Source: Carpediemonas membranifera (taxonomy: Eukaryota; Fornicata). Taken from it: 64,000 nucleotides of DNA. Location of the stretch: assembly GCA_019828565.1 (NCBI GenBank), contig JAHDYR010000012.1:496001-560000 (forward strand), written 5' to 3'. Positions 10,866 through 21,490 of the stretch are shown here, piece after piece; the stretch's first letter is position 1; each line of letters begins with the position of its first letter. The translations under genes were made by a program, and so were the position numbers. The notes beneath the pieces are model-generated. The model was not told the DNA's origin. It did not search any database and saw nothing but the letters and a program-made list of their open reading frames with translations.

Positions 10866-12170
10866 TTAAAGTGGTGGTTGGAGAAGGATGGAGGCCAGGT
10901 GTCCCTGGACCCCCGGGTGTGTGCGGACCCCGTTGCCCATATATCTCAGCATGCTTTTCGTGGAGGCCCACGTCCCCATGGACAGGAGGACTTCGGTACT
11001 CGTGTGGGCTACCGCCAACTCCGTGGTGGCGCCCTTGCGGAATGAGTGCCACGAAATGTCGGTGCCGTACGCCTGGTGGATCCAGTGGCGGAGGGTTGAC
11101 GCCGGTAGCGGCTTCGATAGTGAAATACCACCGGTTGAGGTGATCGCCCGCCAGATGAGGTCGTCGTCGCGGCGCGTTGCCGTGGGGACCCATGCCTTCA
11201 GGGCCCTTGCTGGGTTAAAGCGGGCCCACGATTGGTTTGGTACCAGCTTGCGGACGCCTGTGGCAGTCTTAGTTCTCGCGAACAGAAGGAGGGCATTGCC
11301 ATCAGCGTCGAACTCGACGTCTCTTCGTCTGAGCCCAAAGATCTCTGCGCCTCTACTCACGGTGATAAAGCAGAGAGCAGAAAAGAGGGCGGCCTGGAAG
11401 GCTTGGGGTGACTTCCGACGTCTGTCTATGACCCTGCGGACTCTCGCGGACGTGACAGGCTTCGCACCCCCGGTCAGGCCTTCTACAGAGGCGACGTTCC
11501 GGGTGGCGGCGATTATCTGCTTGGCAGCGATCGGGGGGCGCCAGTCAGACACGAGTGGGGCGGCCTCGCAAATCCAGTAGCCTTTCCTGTGTATCGACTG
11601 TGGGCCCGACGTGGTACCCTCGGTCAGAAGGAACTCTTTGAGCTGTTGCGCGTGTGAGTGGCTCGCGTTGCGGGATTGGAGGAATTTGGCGACCCAGCCC
11701 GCTGCTGTGCGGCGCGACGATTCGTTTCTGAAATGTGATAGTCGGTCGTCAGCGAGGAGGGCTTGGAACGGGTCCTCAGGATAAGCGCCACGAAGCGGAT
11801 CTTGCCCTTGTCTGTCGCTGTCCAGGCTAGCTCGGACTGCAGGAGGTGTTTCGCCTGGACTCTGAGGTACAACTTGAGGGGTGTCAAACGTTTGATGGCT
11901 CGGACCTCGGGCGAGTTGAGGTCCGGGCACAGGACTATCGCCGCTGATCTCCAGTGTCGAGGGTTCCCAGTCTGGGTCGAGGCGCGTATTGTCTGGAGGC
12001 GACGACACGTCACTCCAAGAAGGGCTATAGGAGGAGCTATATAAATCCTGACTCCCCTCCAGTCCATCTGGAAGCCGTTGTCGTGGATTGACCAGGCTAT
12101 TTCTGCAAAGCCTGGTAAGGCCAGAACCTTGTCGGGGCGTGCTGTGACGTCGATCTCGACCGGCCCCCAC
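10866..12170 (-). CDS. DIRS tyrosine recombinase
   Basis: The last ~230 residues form a tyrosine recombinase catalytic domain: an arginine in the SRGAEIFGL helix, the WHSFR box (H-x-x-R), and the nucleophile tyrosine in MLRYMGNG near the C-terminus. It would integrate a circular cDNA by site-specific recombination, replacing the DDE integrase of LTR elements. The N-terminal part before about residue 130 overlaps the RNase H-extension frame and its true start is unclear. It ends about 220 bp from the left edge of the element. The catalytic R-H-R-Y set appears complete. Confidence 0.8.
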   Translation of the reverse strand: MGAGRDRRHSTPRQGSGLTRLCRNSLVNPRQRLPDGLEGSQDLYSSSYSPSWSDVSSPPDNTRLDPDWEPSTLEISGDSPVPGPQLARGPSHQTFDTPQVVPQSPGETPPAVRASLDSDRQGQDPLRGAYPEDPFQALLADDRLSHFRNESSRRTAAGWVAKFLQSRNASHSHAQQLKEFLLTEGTTSGPQSIHRKGYWICEAAPLVSDWRPPIAAKQIIAATRNVASVEGLTGGAKPVTSARVRRVIDRRRKSPQAFQAALFSALCFITVSRGAEIFGLRRRDVEFDADGNALLLFARTKTATGVRKLVPNQSWARFNPARALKAWVPTATRRDDDLIWRAITSTGGISLSKPLPASTLRHWIHQAYGTDISWHSFRKGATTELAVAHTSTEVLLSMGTWASTKSMLRYMGNGVRTHPGVQGHLASILLQPPL

Positions 12171-12541
12171 TTGCGCATGATGGTTTCCAAGACTTCTCGG
12201 GGTGACGACCAGTCGAGCTTGGCGAACCTGGAGAGCCTGTCCGCCTGGACATTCAGGTGTCCGGCAATATGGAAGCAGTGGACGTCGAGGCGCTTGGTTT
12301 CTGCCGTGTTGTAGATGTCCTGTAGGATCTGGTGTGCGGCTGGGGGAGGTTCGGCGATCCCCGTCTGTTTACCCAGCTGATGGCAGCTGAGTTGTCGGCA
12401 AAGACTGTGAGAGAGGAGCGTGACTCCTGCTGGGGCACGAGATTGATCGCCTGAGCGATCGCGAAGAGCTCCTTGACGCCAATGTGTTCCCCCTTGAGAT
12501 GAGGGGGAAGGCACCCTGTGATGCCGCTCCCTTCTCCCCAT
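11624..12541 (-). pseudogene. DIRS RNase H end and downstream extension, frame-shifted from RT
   Basis: This frame carries the last RNase H elements (AGHLNVQADRLSR) and then the block usual in DIRS/Ngaro-type polyproteins (WGPVEIDVTA, then an APP-containing segment). The middle RNase H block (KELFAIAQAI, FADNSAAISWVNR) lies in a second frame between about 12370 and 12570, and the first block (SDASTSGWGA) is in the RT frame. Two frameshifts within ~200 bp break RNase H, so the element is inactive or the sequence has indel errors here. Confidence 0.7.
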
Positions 12542-13622
12542 TGAACAGGCATGCTCCCCAGCCGGACGTTGATGCGTCTGAGGTGACAGAAATCTGGAGC
12601 GTATCGCGTATTTCCCAGTCCGCTCTTGCTTCGGCGAACCTCTTGGGTGGGCGATCGCGGAGGAGGACTTGCCACGCCGCCAGCTGCCTGCGGATTTGGC
12701 TGGAGAGGTGGACGGTCTCCGTCGAAGGGGTGGCCTGCAGTGGTCTGAGTGCGAGGCGGGCGAACTGTGTGGTCCCTGCGAAGAATGACAGACGGCCTAG
12801 GAGCTTCTGCCAGTCTGAAGCTGTGATGGACCCGACCCGGAGGGCCTTGGAGATCGTGGCCGTGTAGGCCTCGGCCTTGTCTTTTGAGATTCTTAGGGAC
12901 TCGCTTGCGGTGTCTATGTGGACACCTAGGTAGTCTACCTGCTGGGTCGGCGTGAGGACGCACTTGTTGAGGCCCGGTATCGCCCCCAGCGATAGCATGA
13001 GGTCGATGATCTGCGGGGTGACCGAAGCTAGGTACGATGGGGAGGCATGGGACACTAAGAAGTCGTCGAGATAGACCGCGATGGTCACCCCGAACCTGTG
13101 TGCGATGATCTTTGCAAGCTGTATGGTCGTGCTCTGGAACACGTACGGCGCCGCTGTCCATCCGAAGCCGAGTGTGTTGTACCTGAATGCGCGGCCGTCC
13201 GGTAGGACCACGCCTAGGAGGGGGGAGTCTCGCGAGGCGACGCCAAGTTGGTGGTATCCCGATGCTAGGTCTATCTTGATCATGTAGTCGTTCTTGTGCA
13301 GATTGCGGACCGCCCGTCTGATGCCGAACAGACGAAACACCCTCAGCTCTGCTGTCAACTCGTTCAGGGCTCGGAGGTCGTGCACGGGGCGGACATCGTC
13401 TTTGCCCTTCGACACCGCGAACAGGGGTGCGCTGTGACGCAGTTCGTCTATCGGGCACGGGGAGAGGACGCCCTTGGCGACTAGCTCTTCGATCTTCGGG
13501 AGTAGGCGGGGGTCCACTCGCCTTTGCGGTTCTGGTGGAGGGGGCGCAGAGGTGAGGTGGATAGGGACGCCATCCCGCAGCCAGCTTACTACCTCGGGGG
13601 AGGCACCGAGTCTTGCCCACAC
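12369..13622 (-). CDS. DIRS reverse transcriptase
   Basis: RT of the DIRS/gypsy type. It has RHSAPLFAVSKGKDDVRPVHD (fingers), IKIDLASGYHQL (motif A, with the first catalytic Asp), LGFGWTAAPYVFQ (motif B) and AVYLDDFLV (motif C, YLDD). Motif E and the connection follow, then the first RNase H block with SDAS. The start at 13622 falls just before the RT domain and overlaps the end of the gag-like frame by about 30 bases, which would need reinitiation or frameshifting. The last ~35 residues are out of the RNase H frame. Confidence 0.85.
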   Translation of the reverse strand: MWARLGASPEVVSWLRDGVPIHLTSAPPPPEPQRRVDPRLLPKIEELVAKGVLSPCPIDELRHSAPLFAVSKGKDDVRPVHDLRALNELTAELRVFRLFGIRRAVRNLHKNDYMIKIDLASGYHQLGVASRDSPLLGVVLPDGRAFRYNTLGFGWTAAPYVFQSTTIQLAKIIAHRFGVTIAVYLDDFLVSHASPSYLASVTPQIIDLMLSLGAIPGLNKCVLTPTQQVDYLGVHIDTASESLRISKDKAEAYTATISKALRVGSITASDWQKLLGRLSFFAGTTQFARLALRPLQATPSTETVHLSSQIRRQLAAWQVLLRDRPPKRFAEARADWEIRDTLQISVTSDASTSGWGACLFNGEKGAASQGAFPLISRGNTLASRSSSRSLRRSISCPSRSHAPLSQSLPTTQLPSAG

Positions 13623-14197
13623 CGGCCACTTTTTTGTTCATTGACGGGAACTGAACATCTGTGGCAAGGGCTACTTCTTGTGCTTCTTGTGAAACCCCCC
13701 TTTGTTCTGGGGCTGGTCCTTTCTCTTACCCTTGGCTCTGGCTTTGGCTGCGCAGTAGGAGATGGCACGGGGGTTTTGGTCTGGGACGTGTTGAACAAGT
13801 CGAGAAACAGTTCGCAGGTTGCGTCCGACCAGTTGTCGTCCTTGAGGTCCAGAAGGGTACGGCGTGCTTGGAGTTCCACCAGGAGTCTTGCTTTGAGCGG
13901 CTCGTCGTCGAGGGCGTTGACGATCACCATCACGCGGCGAAGCCACTTTGCTTCCGCCTTAAGTGGTCTCTTTGTCGGAAGCTCGCCGTATGCATCCATC
14001 TCTGCCAGTGTTTGGTCAATATCCGCTTCATCTTGTTCAGGGAAGAAATCAATTTGAGATTCCTTCGGCGGCTCGGTCTCGGGCGGCGGAGGAGGCGGAT
14101 TAAGCTTTGCAAGCTGTTGCGAGATGGTAGCGATTGAGGCTTCTAGGTTATTGAGCCTCGTTGCCGTCGGATCTGGATGTTCCGAATTTTCTACCAT
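13589..14197 (-). CDS. DIRS gag-like protein
   Basis: A 202-residue ORF upstream of RT, where DIRS elements carry gag. It has a short predicted coiled coil (LNNLEASIATISQQL), a proline run, a conserved-looking helical segment and a basic, Ser/Thr/Pro-rich tail with CHRC near the end. No classical CCHC knuckle is seen. The ATG is at 14197. The gag assignment rests on position and composition, not a recognised domain. Confidence 0.55.
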   Translation of the reverse strand: MVENSEHPDPTATRLNNLEASIATISQQLAKLNPPPPPPETEPPKESQIDFFPEQDEADIDQTLAEMDAYGELPTKRPLKAEAKWLRRVMVIVNALDDEPLKARLLVELQARRTLLDLKDDNWSDATCELFLDLFNTSQTKTPVPSPTAQPKPEPRVRERTSPRTKGGFTRSTRSSPCHRCSVPVNEQKSGRCGQDSVPPPR

Positions 14198-14320
14198 TCT
14201 GCCCGCATAAACTGCGCGGCTCGCCTGGTCGGCGCATCACCATGCCGGAGCGAGGCGATCTCATTGCCCTCCGCTCACGGCCCGTTACCCGAGGTAACCT
14301 GTCAGCGCGATGTAACGCCA

Positions 14321-14368
14321 GCGAGCGGCGAGGCGCAGCCGAGCTTCGCGAGCCTGAGCGCAGCGAAG
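14321..14368. repeat. junction motif S, DIRS/B4
   Basis: Same 48-bp motif, flanked on the left by the DIRS insertion and on the right by the B4 3' UTR. Its first base is the first base after the DIRS element. Confidence 0.9.
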
Positions 14369-14508
14369 CAGTTTGAGGCTATGGGGTGCGTCGGGGTCCT
14401 CCGTCGCTCCACCCAGTGAGTCGCTGGCGAGTCAACAAAACCAACAAGAACACTCTGAAGCGCTCTGCACGAGCCGATTGCTACACCAATATCAGAATTG
14501 AGTAACAA

Positions 14509-17500
14509 TTAGTGGGAGAGGCCCAAATCCTCTGCTGCAGCATGTGCTGCGTCGCATTGCTTGATGAACGCTGCATATGTGTGCACTTGCCCTCTCATGC
14601 ACGCCAAGAAAGCGTTATCAGCCATCTCGCGGACCTGCTCAGCCTTAAGACCAAGTTCATCGCGCAAATCGTCCGTCCAGCCCCCTTCCGTGCACTCTTC
14701 CAACGTCACCGTTGTGAAGCGTCACCGCGGGTATGAGCTTGACGTCCCAGTTGGAGTACTGGGCGCACTTGCTCGTCATGGCCTGAGACACGTGGTTGCT
14801 GACGACGTTGTCAATGACGATTGCCTTCACGCCAGGTTTCGTGAGGAGGATGTCCGCCCGCGCCTTCATAGGCTTGGTCCGGTCAATGGTCCACTCACTG
14901 GCCTTGTTCAACCACACCTCGGACTGGACTCTCCAGCCATAACCCTTCAGGTCTCTCACCAGCCCGTCCTTGATAGCGTTGTGACGCTCGTCGTCCAGGC
15001 CTCCACGGAGGCATGGGCAGCACAGGGTGTGAGTAGCGTTGCACACAACGGACTGGTGGTTCACGGTGCGTGCCCTGCAGAGAGGGCAGACGTCAAATCC
15101 GGGCGTGAATGTGGGGAGGCCCAGGTGATTGCGGAAGATGGGGGCAACAGCGGCATCGGTTACCGAGCGCCCAAGAGAGGTCGGGTCGACCATCATGAAC
15201 GACCGAACGACGTTGGGCGAGACGGCGGCACTCACAGAGAGCTTGGTGGCAATAGATTCCTCAACGAGGCGAACCAAGTTCTTCTGCGTGTGGTCGGCGT
15301 CAAGAGCCTTCACATCGTCCAAGCCACTAGGCCAGTTCGACGGCGTGTTGAGCTGGGGCGGGAGACACTTGATGGCACCCGTCACGCTGTCAGGTGAGCG
15401 TGTAACACCCAGCCCTGCCAGTTGTCTCGTGGCCGCGAGGAACGCGGGAGCCCACACGACTGATGGCATTGCCAGCGCAAGCCCGCGTCTTTCTACCGGC
15501 ATACTCAGGCGGAGAGCAAAGTCGTCATCGACCTCAGCCTCGCTCGACAGGATTCGGAGGATGGCCGGGACCGCCTCTTTCTTCTCAAATCCGAGCTCAG
15601 CCTCGTAGAGACCGTTGCCGACTCCACCCGTTGCGGGGGGAACGTTACGGAAGAAGTGCTCCCACTTTGTGAGCGCACAATACTTCGCAATGATCAACGC
15701 AGGGGCAGTTGCCTCCGGCCCCTCCTTGGCCACCATCTCTCCGGCAGCGTTAAGGAGTTGCATCACGCGACAATTGACCTTGGCCAACTCACCCATCGCA
15801 TGAGCAGCGGACCCAACCGGAACGCCCACGAGGTTTAGGCTGCGTCTTCTTGGGACGCCTCCCGAGGTGTTGCCGTCGGTAACGTCTCTGTGTGCCACAA
15901 CGCACTTCGACTTGTTGAGCCGCAGGCCGACTTCGAGGAACTTCTCCCTCGCGATCTCGACAAGGTTGTTAGCCTCTCGGCCGACACCGGGCGTCTGCAA
16001 AGGCCGATCAGTCGTGGCGACTAGATCGTCTTGGTACGCTTGGAGGTGCCAACCCGGGAACGCCTCGCGCAGAACGTCCAGAATGGGCTTGATGCCCAGG
16101 CTGAACAGAATAGGGGACAGGGGATCTCCTTGATGTATGCCCTCAGCTGCCTTATCACTCCTCCTGACGTGGAGAATAGGAGCCCTTGGCGATACATCGT
16201 AGACAGGTAGGGCATGAGAGCAGGCATGTAAGCGCGTACCACGTCGAACATGAACGCCCTAGATAGGCATCCATAAGCGTTCGATAAGTCGAGGGAGACA
16301 ACAGTCCCTCCCTCCTCGTAGACCCTGGTCACGCTGTCACTCAGCCTCTCCAGGCCGCACTTCTCCCCCACCCCATACTGATCCTTGAGGGTCCGGTCGA
16401 CGTCGACCAGGCGGGCCCTCACAGCCCAGGCGAGAGCCTTCGCCGCAACCCGCCGAAGCGAGTCCCCGATGGCCACTCCTCGGATCTTCCCGGCCCCCTT
16501 GGGGACCGGGACAATGATGCAGTGGCTCAATGCCGCGGTGTAGGTCTCGCCGTTCAGGATGTCCTGTACGATCGGCATCAATGCGGCGATGAGGTCATGT
16601 CTGGCCACCTTCGCTGCTATTCTGATATGGAGGAAGGACAAGCCCGACGGCCCTGGGGGCCGCCTCGGCCTTTAGAGCGTGTAGTACAGTCTTGAGGGTC
16701 CTAGCGGACACCTCAACTGACTGCAGTGGCTCTGCGGGGACGTCCTTAAACGGAACATCTGGGCGCAGGCCACTGTAATCCTCCTGCAGTCTCTTCAGCT
16801 CTACATCCACCTCCTGTGGTGACAGGCCCGCATCCTCAGCTACCAGCGCAGTGGCTGCCTTGGACACGAACCCGTGGCGAACCAGTCGCATCACCTTACG
16901 CCACTTGGACGGGCGGCGCTTGGGGCCTTTCGATGCAACCGGCGGTGCGTACAGCGCCTTCGGGTACTCGAGTACCGTCCTCAGGGCCGCGCGCTTCTCG
17001 TCCTCGCTCTCCACGAGGGCCACCCGCTTGAGCTTCTCGATCAGGCCTCTGGCGAATTTCTCGCGTCCCCTCTTGGGGGGAGCGATCTTGCCAAGGAAGA
17101 GAGCCTGTCCCGGTGGTAGGAACACGTCGGGTCGATGGGCTGGGTGAGCGGGAGGGGCAGTCGGGGGGCTTGCGGTGAAGCCCACCGCGGTGACGTGCGC
17201 TGCTGCGCTCGGCTGCGATGACAGCTGGCTACCAGGGGCGTGGACCTCTTCGACAGATGGAAGGAGACTGGCAGGGTCGTTGTTGCCCATCACGTTTCTC
17301 CTGATCTCTCGGAAGAATTCGGCCGCCACCGACGGAGCTGTTTTGGCAGAACGCAGCGGTGTTGCTTTGGGAGTACTGCTAAGAGTAACACCCGCCGCGT
17401 CTAAGAGCCGCTTGAAGGAATCTACGATGTCCTTCAGTGCTCTCACCGTCAAACGCACAATCTTCTTGTTGTTCACGTCCTTCATCAGCTCGACGATGGC

Positions 17501-17737
17501 CGCTTCGGAGCACAGCGTATCAAACACTGTCTCTACGTTGCACCAACGTGCGTCAATGAACTCAGCATTGACGAATTTCGCGTAGTCGGTACGAACAGTC
17601 TGCAGCAGAAGCTGTACGTCCCGAGCAAGCGCGTTTTCGCGCCAATCGGACGTTATGGAAACTCTCATCGCCATCTGGCCTCCAGGATCAGCCTGGGGCG
17701 CAGAAAATGACGACATTTCCATTTCGGGAGGGAGCAT
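14509..17737 (-). pseudogene. RT/endonuclease ORF of B4, frame-shifted
   Basis: The open pieces are 17737-16595 (N-terminus), 16641-16021 (RT core), 16000-14657 (YQDD side to endonuclease) and 14709-14509 (C-terminus). Lesions: an extra G near 16655, loss of one A in the stretch before GIHQG near 16150 (also seen in B3, B6 and B8), and extra C near 14690. The Cys/His knuckle is intact here (CPLC), unlike in B6 and B10. Confidence 0.82.
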
Positions 17738-17766
17738 CGTTTATTGCCTTTTGGACGAACAGTATT

Positions 17767-17814
17767 GCGAGCGGCGAGGCGCAGCCGAGCTTCGCGAGCC
17801 TGAGCGCAGCGAAG
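17767..17814. repeat. junction motif S, B4/A5
   Basis: Same 48-bp motif, between the alpha leader of B4 (one substitution from the other alpha leaders) and the A5 3' UTR. Confidence 0.9.
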
Positions 17815-17954
17815 ACGTCACTCTAGTGGTCAGTATGTCGGGTTTGAGGCACTGCTCGCTCCGAAATCTCCCTTTCGACTCTCCACTCAGTCACAACGAA
17901 CGCGAACGCGAATAACGCGCAGATCACGCTCAAAGTACAGAAACAACATCAGTA

Positions 17955-20140
17955 TTAGTGGTTGAGGCCATTAGCCTCAGCTTGACGGTGCGCAGCATCC
18001 GCCTGGCGCATGAACGCATGGAACACATGAACTTGCTGCCGCATACAGGCCATCATGACCGCGTCGGCAATCTGCCCAACAGTTTCGGCATCAAGGCCCA
18101 AAACGTCGCGCATCTCGTCGGTCCATCCTCTCCCATGCACAGCACCAACACCACCACTCTGGCGAACGACCACGGGAATAACCCGGACGTTCCAGTTGGC
18201 GTACTGCTCCTTCTTGCTCCGCATAGATGCAGACGCGTGATTGCTCACCACTACGTCAAGCACAACGGGTTCGGTATGGCCCGGTCTGGTCAAGAGGAGG
18301 TCCGCCCGCGCCTTGACCCGTTTGGTCCGGTCCACAGTCCACTCGCTGCCCCGTCCGAGCCAATGCTCAACTCTTACGCGCCAGGGGTGCCCGCGCAGCA
18401 GTTTGGCGAGCGTGTCGCGAATTTGGTCGTGCCGCTCCGATCCCAGCCCCTCCCTCAGGAAGGGACAGGTAAGAGAATGCTCGGCTGAGCAGGGGACAGA
18501 CCGGTGGTTAACACTACGGGCCAGGCATAGCGGACAGACGTCGTGGCCTGTCTCAAAGGCAGGAAGGCCGACATGGTTGCGAAGCATCGGTGCAGCACCC
18601 TCGTCACAGGGGTTACGACCCATAGCGGCTGGATCAGCCGCGAGTAGAGACCTGATCACGTTTGGCGAGTCGACTGAAACAGTCAGTTGGCTGGAAATGT
18701 TATCCTGCAGGAGGCGTACCAACTTCTTCTGCGTGCTCTCGAGTGAGAGCTTTCTGACATCGCCATATGATGTCGGCCAATCCTTGGGCGTCGCGGCGAG
18801 AGCCGGGATGCATGGCAGTGCGTCTTGGATGAGAGCCTCGGGCCTTTCGACCTTCAGCTCTATGAGTTGTCGTGCGGCACCCAGATAGGCTGGGGCCCAC
18901 ACAACAGAGGGCATGGCCAATCCGAGCCCGCCTTGACTGACCGGCAGACAGAGCCTTGCGGCGAAGTCCTTGTCAGTCTCTGCGCTGGACTGGAGCAGCT
19001 TCAGGATGGCGGGGACCACCTTCTGCTGTTCGAAGTCCAGTTGCGACTCGAACATGTCACCCCCGCCCGGCGAAACATTGCGGAAGAAGTGCTCCCACTT
19101 GGTGAGGGCACACAGTTTCGTCACTAGGAGGGCAGGGGCGACGGCTTCCGCGCCAATGTCAGAGACCATCGATGCAGCAGCGTCAAGCAGCTCCATAACC
19201 TTGCGGTTAGCAGAGCCTAGCTCCCGCATGATGTGCGTGGCGGAGCCGATTGGAACACCAACCAGCTTGGTATCGCGTCTCCGTGGGACGCCACCAGTTG
19301 TGTTGCCGTCAACGACATCCTTATGGGCTAGCACGCACTTGGCACGGTTGAGGCGGAGGCCAACCTCGTTGAACTTCTGAGCGGCGAGTTCTGTGAGATT
19401 GTTGGCCTCACGGCCGACCCCAGGCGACTGTAGCGGGCGGGTAGTGGTGGCTACAATGTCATCCTGGTAGGCACGGATGCACCACCCAGGGAAAGCCTCG
19501 CGCAAGACGTCCAGAATGGGCTTAACGCCTAAGCTGAAAAGAATTGGCGAGAGCGGGTCCCCTTGGTGAATGCCTTCAGCCGACCTCATGGTGATGCCGG
19601 AGGTAGAGAAAAGTAAGCCCCGTCGGTACATGGTCGACAGGTATGGGATGAGCGCCGGCATGTAGGCCGCCACCACCTTCATGGCGAAGGCCCTCGACAA
19701 GCATCCATAGGCGTTGGAAAGGTCGAGTGTGAGCACTGTACCGCCACTTCGGTAGACTGCACTCACCTCCTCTCCCAACCTCTCCAAGCCGCACTTCTCA
19801 CCTACTCCGAACTGGTCCTTCAGGGCACGATCGACGTCAACCAGCCGCTTACGGACGGACCAGGCGAGTGCCTTTGCCGCCACACGGCGAATAGAGTCGC
19901 CGATCGCGACCCCTCGGACCTTCCCTTCACCTTTCGGCACAGGGACGAGAATGCAATGACTGAACACATCAGTGTAAGCTTCTCCGTTCAGGATGTCCTG
20001 AACCAGCGGGAGCAGAGCCTGGACTAGTTCGCGCCTTGATGTCTTGTAGGCGATCTTCAGGTGAAGGAACGATAGCCCGGAGGGCCCCGGGGCCGCCTCA
20101 GACTTGAGTGTGTTGAGGATGGTCTTCAGAGTCTTAGAGG
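17955..20140 (-). pseudogene. A5: RT, knuckle and endonuclease, uninterrupted
   Basis: About 728 residues in one frame: the RT from the KTLKTIL segment through LDLSNAYG, GIHQGDPLSP and YQDD, the thumb, the knuckle (CPLC...H...C) and the endonuclease (ARADLLL...LDVVV...K..QY), ending in GLNH. It is severed from its N-terminus by G1. This is the cleanest reading of the enzymatic part of family A; the 5' part lies at 24178-25216. Confidence 0.88.
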
Positions 20141-20230
20141 TGTTGGGCAATTTTAGTTATAACCATTTTTGCCCTTGATCGGGTTTCGAATAAACCTCAC
20201 TTCGTCATTAGTTCTCTTTATTTGGCCACA
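20141..20230 (+). repeat. G1 5' LTR
   Basis: 90-bp LTR beginning TG and ending CA, identical to the 3' LTR at 24088-24177. It is short for a gypsy element. The target duplication GAGG lies at 20137-20140 and 24178-24181. Confidence 0.93.
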
Positions 20231-20240
20231 GTAAGCTTAC
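20231..20240 (+). other. palindrome after G1 5' LTR, in primer-site position
   Basis: GTAAGCTTAC, a perfect 10-bp palindrome, directly follows the LTR. A tRNA primer site would be expected here beginning TGG, and none is seen. G2 and G3 have different 10-bp palindromes in the same place. Confidence 0.8.
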
Positions 20241-20248
20241 TCACCGCC

Positions 20249-20971
20249 ATGGACTATCAAACGATTTCAGCCCCTTTTCTCAACGACATTCGTTCCGAAA
20301 CGGCCTTCTGCAGCTTCAACGACAAGTTCGAGGCCTATTCCGCCCAAGTTCCCGACGACAGAGCACTATCTGTCCGTATGCTCATTTCCAGCCGTGTTTT
20401 ACGCCTGATCCGCCTTCGCATTGACAACTTTGACGACCTTCCAGATGAAAACGTCCTGTCGGCGATCTACTCCGCCTTCTTCGCTCCCAAGAGCACTCAG
20501 GCCGTTCTTTCTAAGCTGGAAGCAACCGCCATGTCCTCCACGACGGCCAGCAACAGCGCTCTGCTCGCCTACCTCGACAGGTTCGACCGCGTCGAGGACC
20601 TCTGTTCCACTTACCTCCCCGACGAGAAGACACTACGCCGCACTTTCATCCGCGGACTGTCCCCAGATTCACTGCGCCGCCGGGTCAAGGCCTCCGAACC
20701 TGAGACGCTCGCCGACGCCAAGCGTGCCGCCTTCCAAGAGGTCGAGACCTTGGCTGAGGCCAAGCGCACCATCGCCGAGTTCGGTCAGCCCGAGGTCCCG
20801 CGCCCTCAGGCCACACGTCCTCCTCCGAGCTTCCACCCCACTCGTCCTCACGCTACCGCAGCGCCTGCTCCCCACTTCCCATCCAACAAACCAGACAACC
20901 ATAAGCCTGCCGGTACCCCCTGCCAAGCCGCAGCCTGTCTGCCATGGATGCGGCCTCTCCGGCCACCTTAG
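20249..20971 (+). CDS. G1 gag
   Basis: A 240-residue capsid-like protein from the ATG 8 bp after the palindrome. It is helical and resembles a retrotransposon gag domain (DRFDRVEDL, then LRRTFIRGLSPDSLRRRV), followed by a Pro/His/Thr-rich linker. The frame ends before the nucleocapsid knuckle, which is in the +1 frame just downstream, so gag and pol are separated by a frame change near 20920. Confidence 0.75.
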   Translation: MDYQTISAPFLNDIRSETAFCSFNDKFEAYSAQVPDDRALSVRMLISSRVLRLIRLRIDNFDDLPDENVLSAIYSAFFAPKSTQAVLSKLEATAMSSTTASNSALLAYLDRFDRVEDLCSTYLPDEKTLRRTFIRGLSPDSLRRRVKASEPETLADAKRAAFQEVETLAEAKRTIAEFGQPEVPRPQATRPPPSFHPTRPHATAAPAPHFPSNKPDNHKPAGTPCQAAACLPWMRPLRPP

Positions 20972-21490
20972 GCCTGACTGCCCCAACAAGTCCAAGCCCG
21001 GCTTCTTCGCTACGGGCCGCCGGACGACGCCCATCTCTCTGAAGATGGCAACAAGCGGACCAGTCATGCGCCTCAGCACCAACGTACGAGCCTTCGCGCC
21101 CGTCGGCTCCCCTGCTCCCCAGAGCACCGACCGCGTCGACGCCCTGGTCGACACAGGCGCCTCCTCATCCTTCATCAGCCCAGTGCTGGCCAAGTCTCTG
21201 GGCCTGGTCATGATCCCTGATGAGCTCAAGATAAGCACGGCCAATGGCATCGCCACGTCTGCCCATCGCACGCTCCTTGACATCAAGGTCAACAGGTCTC
21301 CCCACTCAGTCGGAGGTACTATCAGCGCCCACGTCCTCAACACCGGTGAGCCCCTCATCCTTGGGTTCGACGTGATCCAAACGTTCAACCTACTGGCTCC
21401 TCCCGCGACTGAGCCTCAGGACCTCGGCGAGGTTACACCCCTTGACGAAGATGGCCAGATCGAGCTCGATGAAAACGTCGCAGCCCCGCT
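20898..21490 (+). CDS. G1 nucleocapsid knuckle and protease
   Basis: In this frame are a CCHC knuckle (CHGCGLSGHLRPDC) and then a retropepsin-like protease with DTGASSSFI as active site and an LGFD motif near its end. The frame is open from further upstream, but that part is a shadow of gag. It is likely expressed with gag by frameshifting, or the frame break is a sequence error. Bounds are approximate. Confidence 0.75.

Larger units (their letters stand above)
10644..14320 (-). mobile_element. DIRS-like tyrosine-recombinase retrotransposon
   Basis: A 3677-bp insertion exactly between the beta leader of B3 and the motif S that begins B4. On the minus strand the order is gag-like, RT, RNase H, a DIRS-type extension and tyrosine recombinase, which is diagnostic of the DIRS order. 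There is no LTR pair and no clear target duplication; AGC is present at both edges, fitting crossover by a tyrosine recombinase with a short shared core. The octamer TGTAACGC occurs near both ends (10806, 14311) and a 15-bp palindrome lies at 14284-14298, possible remnants of the split or inverted terminal repeats of this order. Confidence 0.85.
14321..17766 (-). mobile_element. non-LTR retrotransposon B4 (family B, full length)
   Basis: 3446-bp B unit with an alpha leader, although the element is family B; its upstream neighbour is A5. The 3' UTR is 140 bp, as in family A, but unrelated in sequence. Confidence 0.9.
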
